A stretch of 37,444 nucleotides of DNA from a candidate division WS1 bacterium (GCA_012523355.1 JAAYIR010000050.1:1-37444), one strand, 5' to 3'; positions 23,142 through 31,358 are shown, counted from the first letter of the stretch. Numbers and translations are program-made. Notes: a model not told the origin generated them from the sequence alone.

Positions 23142-24266
23142 TTAGCGCACCACCCGGATGTCGGCCAGACCAGTCAGGCCGACGCCCTGGACGCGCGATA
23201 GCTTGCTGAGGGACTGCGTGTCGATGGGCACGTAGACGTTGATGGTGGCAGCCTTTTGAAAGGTGAACTCCAACTGGGCCACGGCCTCGACTTGGTGAAC
23301 CAGAGAATACGGCCCCTGGACTTGTGCCACGCCAACCCGAACCCCGCGCAAGACACTGAGTACGGGCACGAGTTTCTGATCATAGCGTTCAGCGGGGGTC
23401 CAGGTCTCGCCCGGGGTGGAGCTGATCGGGGCCTCACCGTAGAGAGCCTCGCTCAGGCCATACAGCCAGGTGTCGGCCAGACGCTGAGGCGTGAGGTCCC
23501 GCCGGTCAGCCTCCTGTTGGTTGGCCGTGATCAACGTGGTGTCGCCTGCCACAACGGCCCACACACCGTCAACTTGCCTGGCGACCAGCTCGCGGCGCTG
23601 CAGGCCCTGGTCAAGAGCCTGGTTGAGGCGCCGGGTCACCGCGTCGGCGCGCTCATAGGGGCTGAAGCCGCCGGCCGGAGTCCAGATCTGCATGGCTGTT
23701 GCCTCGCCAATAAGAACTACCGCAACCTCCTGGTTGTTCACCGTCTGGAGTTCAGCCCTGATCGGGGGTCGAGGAAATCCTCCACCGTAGGCCTCAAGGG
23801 CAGTGGCGATGGCTGTAGCCCATGCTTGCGCCAGAGACGCGGGAGTCGTGTACTGCGCCGCAGCCTCCTCCCCGCTGGCGGTGGCAATCAGGACATTCGC
23901 CATCCGCACGACGGCCTCGTTGCCGTGCATCTCCCAGTAGACCTGCGGGCTGCCGGCGCCAAGGGCCAGTGCCTGCTGCAGCCTTCCGGCGATCACCTCC
24001 GCTCGCTGAGCAGGCGTGGCGCCTGTCGTGGCGGCGCGCAATTCCACGACGGTCTGGTTGTCAATCTTCACCACGCCGCGCTCCTGGTCGCCCACCATTT
24101 GTCTCTCCCAGGTGATACCGGGAGAATTCGCTACCTCATCCGCCCAGGCTACGGGAGTGATTCTCAGCGGGGTAGCATTGCGCAACGCTATCCCGGCAGC
24201 GAAGGCGCAGACACACACCAACACTCCTGGTAGCCATCTGCGCCAACTGAATTGGCGTTTTCTCAT
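23142..24266 (-). CDS. Secreted protein with two internal repeats and shared C-terminal domain
   Basis: 374 residues from ATG 24266 with GGAGAGGAG upstream; the open frame to 24602 is not needed. The signal segment WLPGVLVCVCAFAAGIAL (11-28) is followed by two copies of a roughly 95-residue unit. Copy 1 (67-158) and copy 2 (177-276) both show a VV strand, TPAQRAE or SPYERAD, an RLxQAL helix, a later AVV strand and TPxxLAxxW. The TPAERA-x-RL helix resembles periplasmic domains of some mechanosensitive channel relatives. Residues 297-374 match the C-terminus of the next gene. Function unknown; probably periplasmic or surface. Confidence 0.72.
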   Translation of the reverse strand: MRKRQFSWRRWLPGVLVCVCAFAAGIALRNATPLRITPVAWADEVANSPGITWERQMVGDQERGVVKIDNQTVVELRAATTGATPAQRAEVIAGRLQQALALGAGSPQVYWEMHGNEAVVRMANVLIATASGEEAAAQYTTPASLAQAWATAIATALEAYGGGFPRPPIRAELQTVNNQEVAVVLIGEATAMQIWTPAGGFSPYERADAVTRRLNQALDQGLQRRELVARQVDGVWAVVAGDTTLITANQQEADRRDLTPQRLADTWLYGLSEALYGEAPISSTPGETWTPAERYDQKLVPVLSVLRGVRVGVAQVQGPYSLVHQVEAVAQLEFTFQKAATINVYVPIDTQSLSKLSRVQGVGLTGLADIRVVR

Positions 24267-24376
24267 GGCTCTCCTCTCCTTCAGTCGTCGATTCTTGGAT
24301 CTAGCAATGTCACTGGCACTAGAGACGCCGTCCCTGACGGAGTAGTTCTGTGCCTTGTGCTTTCCTACAAGAAACA

Positions 24377-24415
24377 ATGTCTGCAGAAGATACGTCCGTC
24401 TGAGTATGTCTGCAG
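24377..24415. promoter_or_regulatory. Tandem 10-bp direct repeats in a divergent intergenic region
   Basis: ATGTCTGCAG occurs twice, at 24377-24386 and 24406-24415, 29 bases apart, each with the palindromic core CTGCAG. They sit between divergent genes (24266 minus, 24456 plus) and could be binding sites for one regulator of both units. No clear promoter boxes were fixed. Confidence 0.4.
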
Positions 24416-24455
24416 TCTTGGCTGATCGGTGGCGGCCAGAGGAGGCAATGATGTT

Positions 24456-25373
24456 GTGAGTGGAAAGAAGAGGCAAATCACGGTCGCGGACCAAGAACTG
24501 ACTGTGTCCAATCTTGACAAAATATTCTACCCGGCTACGGGCTTCACCAAGGGCGACGTGATTGACTACTACCTCGCCATTGCCCCGCTGATGATGCCGC
24601 ATCTGGTCGGGAGGCCGATCAACCTCAGACGCTACCCCGATGGCGTGGAGGGCGAGTCATTCTTCCAGAAGGAGTGTCCTCTCCCGGGTCCGGAGGGGGT
24701 GACCATTTCTCCACGGTATAGCGAGTACAAAGACGACGAAGTTAACTACTGCGTAATCCAGGATGCGGCGGGATTGGTGTGGGTGGCGAATCTGGCCTCC
24801 ATTGAGGTGCACACCTACCTGGCGCGTGCCAGCAACTGGGAGCGGCCGACGCAGATGGTCTTCGATCTGGACCCTGGCGAGCCAGCAGGGCTGCTGGACA
24901 GTGCGCGTGTTGCCCTGCGGCTGCGGGAGGAACTGGCAGAGATGGACTTACAGGGCTTCGCCAAGACCTCCGGGGGAAAGGGGATACACCTCGCGGTGCC
25001 ACTCAACACGTCGGTTACCTATGAACAGACGAAAGAATTCGCCCGGGCCTTGGCGGGGCGTCTCGCGGATGCGGATCCCGAACACGTGGTGATGAACATG
25101 CGCAAGGACCTGCGAGAGGGTAAGGTGTTGGTGGACTGGAGCCAGAACGAAGTACACAAGAGCACGGTCTGTGTTTACTCTTTGCGGGCGCGGGAGCGCC
25201 CAACCGTCTCAACGCCGCTCGCCTGGGAGGAACTGGAGGAAGCAGTGGACCAACAGGAGGCCCGGCGGGTGGTCTTTGAAGCGCAGGAGGTCCTCAAACG
25301 GGTGGAGAGACTTGGGGACCTGTATAAACCCGTGCTGAAGCTGCAACAGAAACTGCCGAAAATGACGGACTGA
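24456..25373 (+). CDS. Stand-alone LigD-type NHEJ polymerase (primase-polymerase domain)
   Basis: 305 residues from GTG 24456, ten bases after GGAGG; the frame also opens at 24429. The archaeo-eukaryotic primase fold polymerase of bacterial NHEJ fills gaps with ribonucleotides. VSNLDKIFYPATGFTKGDVI (17-36) is the usual N-terminal entry, QKECP at 71-75, the metal-binding FDLDP has D137 and D139, TSGGKGIHLAVPL (171-183) binds the nucleotide, and the third acid is D227 in LVDW. All catalytic residues look intact. Ligase and phosphoesterase modules are not fused, and no Ku gene is in the window. Confidence 0.93.
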   Translation: MSGKKRQITVADQELTVSNLDKIFYPATGFTKGDVIDYYLAIAPLMMPHLVGRPINLRRYPDGVEGESFFQKECPLPGPEGVTISPRYSEYKDDEVNYCVIQDAAGLVWVANLASIEVHTYLARASNWERPTQMVFDLDPGEPAGLLDSARVALRLREELAEMDLQGFAKTSGGKGIHLAVPLNTSVTYEQTKEFARALAGRLADADPEHVVMNMRKDLREGKVLVDWSQNEVHKSTVCVYSLRARERPTVSTPLAWEELEEAVDQQEARRVVFEAQEVLKRVERLGDLYKPVLKLQQKLPKMTD

Positions 25374-25396
25374 CGTGCAGGCGACCTGGTATGGAG

Positions 25397-25414
25397 CGAG
25401 GTCAAATAACCTCG
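25397..25414. other. Small hairpin after the LigD polymerase gene
   Basis: 6-bp stem CGAGGT-N6-ACCTCG, 24 bases after the stop, without a U-run. Weak as a terminator. Confidence 0.3.
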
Positions 25415-25478
25415 GTGCCGAAGACAGGTATTGGGGCAGGCGGGGGTGAAGAGGGGCCAAGATTCTTGAGGAAGGAAG

Positions 25479-26552
25479 ATGACCATGCCCGAGGAGCCGC
25501 TCTATGAAGAAGACCTGGTTGCCTCTATGCCGATTCGTGTCCGTCACTGGGAGCAACTGGAGGCCTATGCTGAAAACCTGCGCAAGCTAGCCGCGGAGCG
25601 GGAAGTCTACCCCGCGGAATTCAGCGACCTTGCCGCCTATGAGCGCAGCATGGAGCCTCTGCGAGCACTGCTGCGGGAGCGGATTGGCTACCCGCCGCCG
25701 GGGTGTTTTGAGCGCGGCGGTAACCCGCGGCTAGAGCCGGTGGCCGAGGACGCCACCGCTACTTACTACCGGTGCTGGATTCCGGTCTCTCCGGAGCTGG
25801 AGACGTATGGCCTGTATCTGGTCCCCAAGGGCGTAGAGTTGCCCGCCCCACTGGTGATCAGTCAGCACGGCGGGGGTGGTACGCCAGAAGCAGCGACCTT
25901 CCGTGGCGGGTCCAACTACCATGACATGGTTCGGGGGGCAATCGCAGAGGGGTATGTAGTGTTCTCGCCGCTGCAGATCTTCAACCACTTCAGCGACCAG
26001 GATCAGCCTTCGCCGGTACCGGCGGATATTCGCTCCAAACTGGACGCGCGGCTGCGGCTCTTCGGCACCAGCCTGGGTGCGCTAGCGGTAGCCAAGATTT
26101 CGCGGGCCTTGGATACGCTGTTGGAGCGGCCGGAGGTGCAACCGGAACGCGTAGCGATGGTCGGGCTGTCCTACGGCGGGTATTTCACGCTGTACACCAT
26201 GGCGTTAGAGCCACGGATCAAGTGCGGTGTGTCCGCCTGTTACTTCAATGATCACGAACCTGCTATGGCTGCGGACAAGCCCCATGCCTGGGCTGACTGG
26301 CGGCCTCTGGGACGGTTCAGTGATCTGGACGATCCAGAGATCGTGGCCTTAATCTGTCCGCGGCCTATGCAGGCACAGGTGGGGCGGCAGGATGAGCTGT
26401 TCCCGGTCGCAGGCGCGCAGAAGGCCTCCGTGCGCGCTGCGGAGTATTACCGGCGGTTAGGGATTGAGGAGCGCTTCGAGTTCGTGGACTTCGAAGGCGG
26501 GCACGAATGGTACGGGGAGAGCGCGTGGCCGTTTCTGAGGAAATGGCTGTAG
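25479..26552 (+). CDS. Alpha/beta hydrolase (acetyl-xylan-esterase/dienelactone-hydrolase-like)
   Basis: 357 residues, cytoplasmic (no signal). Catalytic triad candidates are S231 in GLSYGG, D305 in VGRQDELFP and H342 in EGGHEWYGE; the oxyanion loop is QHGGGG (129-134). The long N-terminal region (1-115) has no known domain but contains RIGYPPPG, seen in sugar-ester hydrolases of this superfamily. ATG 25485 is an alternative start. Its stop TAG lies inside a GTAG-headed repeat (CTGTAGGAGCG). The opposite-strand neighbour is a carbohydrate-type propeller protein, so a carbohydrate-ester substrate is plausible but unproven. Confidence 0.8.
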   Translation: MTMPEEPLYEEDLVASMPIRVRHWEQLEAYAENLRKLAAEREVYPAEFSDLAAYERSMEPLRALLRERIGYPPPGCFERGGNPRLEPVAEDATATYYRCWIPVSPELETYGLYLVPKGVELPAPLVISQHGGGGTPEAATFRGGSNYHDMVRGAIAEGYVVFSPLQIFNHFSDQDQPSPVPADIRSKLDARLRLFGTSLGALAVAKISRALDTLLERPEVQPERVAMVGLSYGGYFTLYTMALEPRIKCGVSACYFNDHEPAMAADKPHAWADWRPLGRFSDLDDPEIVALICPRPMQAQVGRQDELFPVAGAQKASVRAAEYYRRLGIEERFEFVDFEGGHEWYGESAWPFLRKWL

Positions 26553-26573
26553 GAGCGTTTGCCGGCCCCCGCA
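26549..26573 (+). repeat. GTAG-headed REP-like element c, overlapping the esterase stop codon
   Basis: CTGTAGGAGCG at 26547-26557 is identical over 11 bases to element b at the end of the PHP phosphatase gene and likewise supplies the TAG stop. It is followed by TTTGCCGGCC and a G/C-rich stretch. Confidence 0.42.
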
Positions 26574-26618
26574 GGTTCGCGTACCGCGACACTCTGGCTT
26601 GGGCGCCCTCCTGCGGAC

Positions 26619-26641
26619 GGCGGGCCACCTGGGGGCCCGCC
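26619..26641. other. Hairpin between convergent esterase and propeller genes
   Basis: Perfect 8-bp stem GGCGGGCC / GGCCCGCC with a 7-base loop ending one base before the minus-strand gene's stop. There is no U-run on either side; possibly a bidirectional, Rho-assisted stop. Confidence 0.4.
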
Positions 26642-28114
26642 TCACAAACCGCGGTCCTCGAACCTGAGGCTATACAAGTCGGCGTCGGAGAGCACCACTC
26701 GCAGGCGGACAGGCCTCCCGGCCAAAGCGCTCACGTCGGGGCCGGACTTCCACTGCACCGTGTAGTCCAGCGTGTCGCCGATGATGTCCCAGCAATCGTC
26801 CAGGGCATAGCCGGGGAGGGATTGTCCCGCGGCGTCCTGAAGCTCTACCCGCGCGTGTCCGGCGGCGGAAGTGGAAATATTGAGTGAGAGGCGACGGCCC
26901 GCGAAGGTCAGCGGCTTGGTAAGCATCTCACCCCCGGATAGGGGCGCGCAGAGAGACACAAAGCCGTCAATCCGCAGCGTGAAGCGCCGGAAGGCCGCCA
27001 TCTCGCGCCGCCAGTAGCCCTCGCTGGCGTAGAAGGAGAGCTCCTTCTCGCCGCCGGGCAGGGCCGAGTCGGTCTCCAGCATCCCCCAGGCCACGTAGTT
27101 GTCCCCGTAGGTCCAGTTACCCTCTGATCGCAAGCCTGGACGGAGAAAGGCCTCGCCCCAACGGCGGAAGCTCAGCCCGTCGCGGCTGGACATGAACAAG
27201 GCGTCGGTAAGAGCAGCCCCATAGCGTGGGGACTTCCCGGCACGCAGGCGGCGGTGCTCTAGCTCGGGCAGCGCCTCGATGGAGGAGGACCACTCGCGTT
27301 CGACATAGCGGGTAGGTAAGCCTAGCCACAGATGTGCCGCACGGTAGTAAGACGCGACGCCATTGGTGTAGAGCTGCTCGAAGGGGGCGCCGGGGTACTC
27401 CAGGACGATGGGCTCGCTCCAGGTGCGCAAGTCGGGGGAAGTGGCGGTCATGATGGTGCGCCCCCCGGCATACGGCCTCTCCGTCCAGTGGCGGAAGTAG
27501 GCGCGGTACTCGCCGCGCAGGGCGTCCCACTGCACCGTGTTGTGCGAGTCGAGGGCGTAACCGGAGAAGAGTGGATTCGCATCTGACAGGCTCCAGCGTA
27601 AGCCGTCCGGTGAAGTGAGCAGGTACAAACCTTTCTCGGTGTGCGCCCAGCCGCCGCCAACAGCCTTCCAGCGTTCCGTCGGCGGGCAGTCAGGGTTGGC
27701 GTCCAGGAAGGGCGAGAAGCCGTGAACCCCCCACAGTTCCTCGCCGTCGCCGAGCCAGACGATGTTGTTGGCCCCCTGACCCTGGTACGCGTATAAGTCC
27801 AGTTCGGGGCGCTCCCAGTGGAGGCCGTCCTCGCTCTCAGCCACGCAGATCGCCGGCGGGTGCTCCGCGGCCTCGTCGGGCTTTTCGGTGGTGAGGTCGA
27901 GAGCCCACGCCGTGTAATAGAGGCGGAAGCGATCCCCTACGCGGAGGACGGTGGGGTAGCTGAGCATGTTGCCCTCCCAGGGGCGCTCGGACCGGAGGAC
28001 AACCTCCTGCGGCACGGGATGATGAAGCCGAAGCCCAACATTCTCAAGGTGGTCGAAGAGGAAATCGTCTACCAGTAATTCGCGACGGCTGCCAAGATCA
28101 AGGGGAGCAGGCAT
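26642..28114 (-). CDS. Cytoplasmic GH32/43-like five-bladed beta-propeller protein
   Basis: 490 residues, ATG 28114 with CCGGAGGA upstream, no signal peptide. It opens with RRELLVDDFLFDHLENVGLR, typical of a large uncharacterised group in Planctomycetes and Armatimonadota, then shows repeated blades with the pattern aromatic-YY plus SEDGLHWERP, SPDGLRWSLS, SPDLRTWSEP and SRDGLSFRRWG. These SxDGxxW units are typical of glycoside-hydrolase-like propellers (GH32/43/130 clans). Catalytic carboxylates cannot be assigned with confidence. A C-terminal beta-sandwich (about 370-490) ends with YSLRFEDRGL. It follows larA by 45 bases and is probably cotranscribed. Likely carbohydrate-related. Confidence 0.72.
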   Translation of the reverse strand: MPAPLDLGSRRELLVDDFLFDHLENVGLRLHHPVPQEVVLRSERPWEGNMLSYPTVLRVGDRFRLYYTAWALDLTTEKPDEAAEHPPAICVAESEDGLHWERPELDLYAYQGQGANNIVWLGDGEELWGVHGFSPFLDANPDCPPTERWKAVGGGWAHTEKGLYLLTSPDGLRWSLSDANPLFSGYALDSHNTVQWDALRGEYRAYFRHWTERPYAGGRTIMTATSPDLRTWSEPIVLEYPGAPFEQLYTNGVASYYRAAHLWLGLPTRYVEREWSSSIEALPELEHRRLRAGKSPRYGAALTDALFMSSRDGLSFRRWGEAFLRPGLRSEGNWTYGDNYVAWGMLETDSALPGGEKELSFYASEGYWRREMAAFRRFTLRIDGFVSLCAPLSGGEMLTKPLTFAGRRLSLNISTSAAGHARVELQDAAGQSLPGYALDDCWDIIGDTLDYTVQWKSGPDVSALAGRPVRLRVVLSDADLYSLRFEDRGL

Positions 28115-28159
28115 GGGTTGTCCTCCGGGAGAGCCAGATGGCAGGGCGGAACCTGTGCT

Positions 28160-29479
28160 TTAACGCATCATATCGTCTACGGAATGTTCAGCAAGGTACT
28201 CGCCCTTCAGACAGGGCAGTACATAAGGTCCCTCCGGTATGACGGCGATGGTGGCGTCAGGACCTAGCGTCGCCAGGGCCTGCTCGACTCCGGCCTCGAC
28301 GCTTTCGATGGGCTCCACCAGCAGGCGTTGGTGCAGGTCACGTGGCAGGCTGGAGTAGTTGAGCACTCGTGCCTGGCGGAGCGGCATCTCAATCTGGTGA
28401 ATCGCCCAACCGTCCACCTGGTGAGGGCCGCCCTGCTCCAGGGCGCACTGCACCCAGGCGTGGCATTCGTCCACGGACAGAATCAGATCCGCGAACTCCT
28501 CATTGCCTAGTCCCTCCTCGTTCTCCTGGGCCACAATGATGATGCCACCGGGCCGCACGATGCGCCCGCCGACGGTGATGGCTTTGAGACCTTGGTAGAA
28601 GACGCGGTCGAGGGGGTAGCCGGCGTTGGAGGTCACCACGACATCCACCGGCTCATCAATGACCACCTTGGAGGCGCGTTCGGACTCGCGCATGCCGGCG
28701 ATTTGCGTTTCGCGGGTATCGCCGGCCCAGACGCCGGTCACGCGCCGCTCCTCGTCTAGAGTGCAGGCGAGGCTGAAAGCAGCCCCTCCCGCGAGGTGAT
28801 AGGCCTCCCAGGCCTCCTGATCAGTGGGGTTGTCATGGACCAGGCCCATGGCAGACTTGGACTGCTCAATCAGCTCCGGGGAGTGGAAGTGGCAGATGGT
28901 CTCTTCAGAGGCCAGGCCGGGGAGGATCATCTTGCGCCCGCCGGAATAGCCGGCGAAAAGGTGCGGCTCAATCAGGGAGACCAGCAGGCGCAGGTCAGCC
29001 TCCAGGTAGCGATGATCTATCCAAAGTGAGGTGCCCCGGCGGGAGCGCCCCACGCAGGCGTGGCTCTCGGTATCGCGGGCCTGGTGGGATTCGATGCGGT
29101 AGCCGGTGGAGACAATCTCGGGGCCGAGCATCTCCAGGAGGTCGGCCTCCGTGGCGACGCGGTGCAGTCCGGTGGCGATGAGCAGCAGGATCCTCTCCGG
29201 CCCGACACCGGCCCGCGCCAGTTCTTCGAGGATCGGCGGCAGGAGTGTTTTACAGGGCAGAGGGCGTGTGTTGTCTGGTAGGACGAGGCAGACCTTCCCA
29301 CGTCCGGCGGCCAGCTCACGCAAAGGCTTCGCCCCCAGGGGCTGACGCAGAGCATGACGGGTGGCCGCAGTAACGTCGGGCAGGGGTGGCGCGGGATTGA
29401 GCCGCAGAACGTGCCGGACATTTTTATCGGGCAGACGCGCAATCAGGCCCCGGCGGCCATAGCGCAGGGGGATGTCCAT
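28160..29479 (-). CDS. larA: LarA-family nickel-pincer racemase/epimerase homologue
   Basis: 439 residues. LarA uses the pincer cofactor NPN to racemise lactate; many homologues act on other 2-hydroxy acids. Cofactor and catalytic residues seem conserved: DNTRP (69-73), ATGLHR with H106, EPHLFAGYSGGRKMILPG with H173 and K183, and the HFH pair at 197/199. These match the L. plantarum positions D72, R75, H108, H174, K184 and H200. No larB, larC or larE for NPN synthesis is in this window. It follows ilvN by 11 bases, an unexpected pairing, with only a weak AGG as ribosome site. The substrate may not be lactate. Confidence 0.88.
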   Translation of the reverse strand: MDIPLRYGRRGLIARLPDKNVRHVLRLNPAPPLPDVTAATRHALRQPLGAKPLRELAAGRGKVCLVLPDNTRPLPCKTLLPPILEELARAGVGPERILLLIATGLHRVATEADLLEMLGPEIVSTGYRIESHQARDTESHACVGRSRRGTSLWIDHRYLEADLRLLVSLIEPHLFAGYSGGRKMILPGLASEETICHFHSPELIEQSKSAMGLVHDNPTDQEAWEAYHLAGGAAFSLACTLDEERRVTGVWAGDTRETQIAGMRESERASKVVIDEPVDVVVTSNAGYPLDRVFYQGLKAITVGGRIVRPGGIIIVAQENEEGLGNEEFADLILSVDECHAWVQCALEQGGPHQVDGWAIHQIEMPLRQARVLNYSSLPRDLHQRLLVEPIESVEAGVEQALATLGPDATIAVIPEGPYVLPCLKGEYLAEHSVDDMMR

Positions 29480-29490
29480 AAGAAGACCTG

Positions 29491-29976
29491 CTAGGTGGGC
29501 TGCATGCCGCGGACCAAGACGATCTTGCCGGTACGGACGAGTTCCTCAATGCCATGCTCAGCCATTAGTTGCGCGAAGGCATCAATTTTCTCTGTATCAC
29601 CCGTCAGCTCAATGATCAGGTTACCCGGACCGACGTCCACGACTTCGCCCCGGAAAATGTTGGCGATCTGGACAACCTCATGACGTGTGCGGCGATTGAC
29701 CTTTACCTTGATGAGGCATAGCTCACGCTCAACAATGACATCGCGGGTGTGGTCCAGGACCTTGATCACATCCACCAGCTTCTCGAGCTGATGACAGATC
29801 TGCTCGAGCACGCGGTCGTCACCAGTGACCGTGAGCGTCATACGAGAGACTTGAGGGCTTTCAGTCTCACTTACGGCCAGGCTGTCGATGTTGAAGCCGC
29901 GGCGCGCAAACAGCGCAGCGGAACGTGTCAGTACGCCGGTCTTGATCTCCACCAGGGCTGAGATGGTATATTTCAT
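29491..29976 (-). CDS. ilvN: Acetolactate synthase small (regulatory) subunit
   Basis: 161 residues, normal length. An N-terminal ACT domain begins MKYTISALVEIKTGVLTRSA and contains FARRGFNIDSLAVSETE (valine feedback site region); the C-terminal domain contains RTRHEVVQIANIFRGEVVDV and ends with GIEELVRTGKIVLVRG. It activates and confers valine inhibition on the IlvB catalytic subunit in branched-chain amino-acid synthesis. ilvB normally precedes it; here it is first in its unit, with a promoter directly upstream, and is followed by larA. GGGAGG precedes the ATG. Confidence 0.96.
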   Translation of the reverse strand: MKYTISALVEIKTGVLTRSAALFARRGFNIDSLAVSETESPQVSRMTLTVTGDDRVLEQICHQLEKLVDVIKVLDHTRDVIVERELCLIKVKVNRRTRHEVVQIANIFRGEVVDVGPGNLIIELTGDTEKIDAFAQLMAEHGIEELVRTGKIVLVRGMQPT

Positions 29977-30009
29977 GGTGTGTGCCTCCCAGGGCCGGGA
30001 TTTGCCGGC

Positions 30010-30018
30010 ATTATAGCA
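30010..30018 (-). promoter_or_regulatory. Extended -10 promoter of ilvN
   Basis: TGCTATAAT on the minus strand, identical to the rpsT promoter core; transcription would begin near 30003, 27 bases before the ATG. The -35 position (TTCTGC with 18-base spacing) is poor, as expected for an extended -10 type. Confidence 0.65.
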
Positions 30019-30055
30019 CAGGTAAGAGCAAAGGCAGAAGACCAGGCTTCCCGAA

Positions 30056-30072
30056 GGGGTGGCTCCCCCTAC
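30056..30072 (-). repeat. GTAG-headed REP-like element d, overlapping the hisD stop codon
   Basis: On the minus strand GTAG is followed by GGGG-AGCCA-CCCC. The TAG is the hisD stop codon. The stem is 4 bp, weaker than element e. Confidence 0.4.
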
Positions 30073-31358
30073 AGGAGGTCGAGCCTCCTTCGGACGGCTG
30101 CGGCGTGGGCCGTCAATCCCTCAGCCTTAGCCAGCGCAATGGTGTCTGGCCCTATCCGCTCCAGGGCTTCCGGCGAGACGCCCACCAGCGAGGTGCGCTT
30201 CATGAAGTCCACCACCGACAACGGCGAGGAGAAACGCGCCGTGCCGCCCGTGGGGAGGACGTGGCTGGGCCCCGCAGCATAATCACCCAGCGGCACCGTG
30301 GCCCAGTGGCCCAGGAAGATGCAGCCGGCGTGCTTCACCTGCGCGGCGAGAGTCTCGGGATGCTCCACGGCAAGTTGCAGGTGCTCTGGCGCAATCGCGG
30401 AAGCCAAGGAGGCGGCCTGGGCCAGATCGCGCGTCAGGGCCAGTGCGCCATGTTTCCCGAGAGACTCGGAGATGAGCGCCGTACGCTCAAGCTTGGTCGC
30501 CTGCTTCTCCGCCTCGGCGGCCACAGCATCGAGCAGGCGCTCGGAGGGCGACAACAGGATCACCATGTTGTCGCCAGCATGCTCGGCCTGGGAGAGGAGG
30601 TCGGCGGCGACCAGCGCCGGGTCAGCGCTGTCGTCGGCGATGATGGCTGACTCGCTGGGGCCGGCAAGCGAGTCAATGCCGACGGTGCCGAAGACCTGGC
30701 GCTTGGCCTCGATGACCCACTGGTTCCCGGGGCCAACAACCTTGTTCACACGGTGCACGGTGGCTGTGCCGTAGGCCAGAGCAGCAATCGCTACGGCACC
30801 GCCGAGTCGATAGACCTCATCCACACCACACTCCCGAGCGGCCACCAAGGTCAGAGCGTCGAGGCTGCCGTCCTTGCGGGGTGGGGTGCAGACGGCCAGG
30901 CGGCGGACGCCGGCGACGGCGGCGGGGACAGCGCACATGTAGAGGCTGGAGGGGAGGGGAGCCTGCCCCGCGGGGGTGTAGATGCCCGCCGAGTCCACTG
31001 GAGTAAAGCGACTCCCGAGGCTAAGCCCCTCGCGCTCGGTTTCCCAGGACCGAGGCTTGTCCTGTTCGTGGAAGGCACGGACGTTCTCGATGGCCCGCCG
31101 GAGTGCGGCCAGGAGCTCTGGAGCGACCTGGTCGTAGGCGGCGTTAGTCTGGGCCTCCGGAACGCGAATATCCTCCACCGTGTAGCCAGACCAATCAAGC
31201 TGCCGCTCGAGGCGGACCAGCGCCGCGTCGCCCTCCTCGCGGACGGCCTCCAAGATGGTGCTCACCTGCGCAGCTAGCTCTGGCCCGGGTTCAGAGGCAG
31301 TAGCGCGGAGCTTGCCCAGAACCGCAGCCTCCTGCTGACGGGCATCGAACACCATCAT
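30069..31358 (-). CDS. hisD: Histidinol dehydrogenase
   Basis: 429 residues, usual length. It catalyses the last two oxidations of histidine synthesis (histidinol to histidine, NAD-dependent, zinc enzyme). GIYTPAGQAPLPSSLYM, VVGPGNQWVIEAKRQVFG and GIDSLAGPSESAII are conserved, the zinc ligands Q257 and H260 lie in SQAEHAGD, the aspartate is in GDYAAGPSHVLPT, and the final histidine in GLTAHAAAV. The start ATG 31358 overlaps the stop of the preceding dnaE 3' portion (ATGA), with GAGGAG upstream. No other his gene is in the window. Confidence 0.97.
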   Translation of the reverse strand: MMVFDARQQEAAVLGKLRATASEPGPELAAQVSTILEAVREEGDAALVRLERQLDWSGYTVEDIRVPEAQTNAAYDQVAPELLAALRRAIENVRAFHEQDKPRSWETEREGLSLGSRFTPVDSAGIYTPAGQAPLPSSLYMCAVPAAVAGVRRLAVCTPPRKDGSLDALTLVAARECGVDEVYRLGGAVAIAALAYGTATVHRVNKVVGPGNQWVIEAKRQVFGTVGIDSLAGPSESAIIADDSADPALVAADLLSQAEHAGDNMVILLSPSERLLDAVAAEAEKQATKLERTALISESLGKHGALALTRDLAQAASLASAIAPEHLQLAVEHPETLAAQVKHAGCIFLGHWATVPLGDYAAGPSHVLPTGGTARFSSPLSVVDFMKRTSLVGVSPEALERIGPDTIALAKAEGLTAHAAAVRRRLDLL

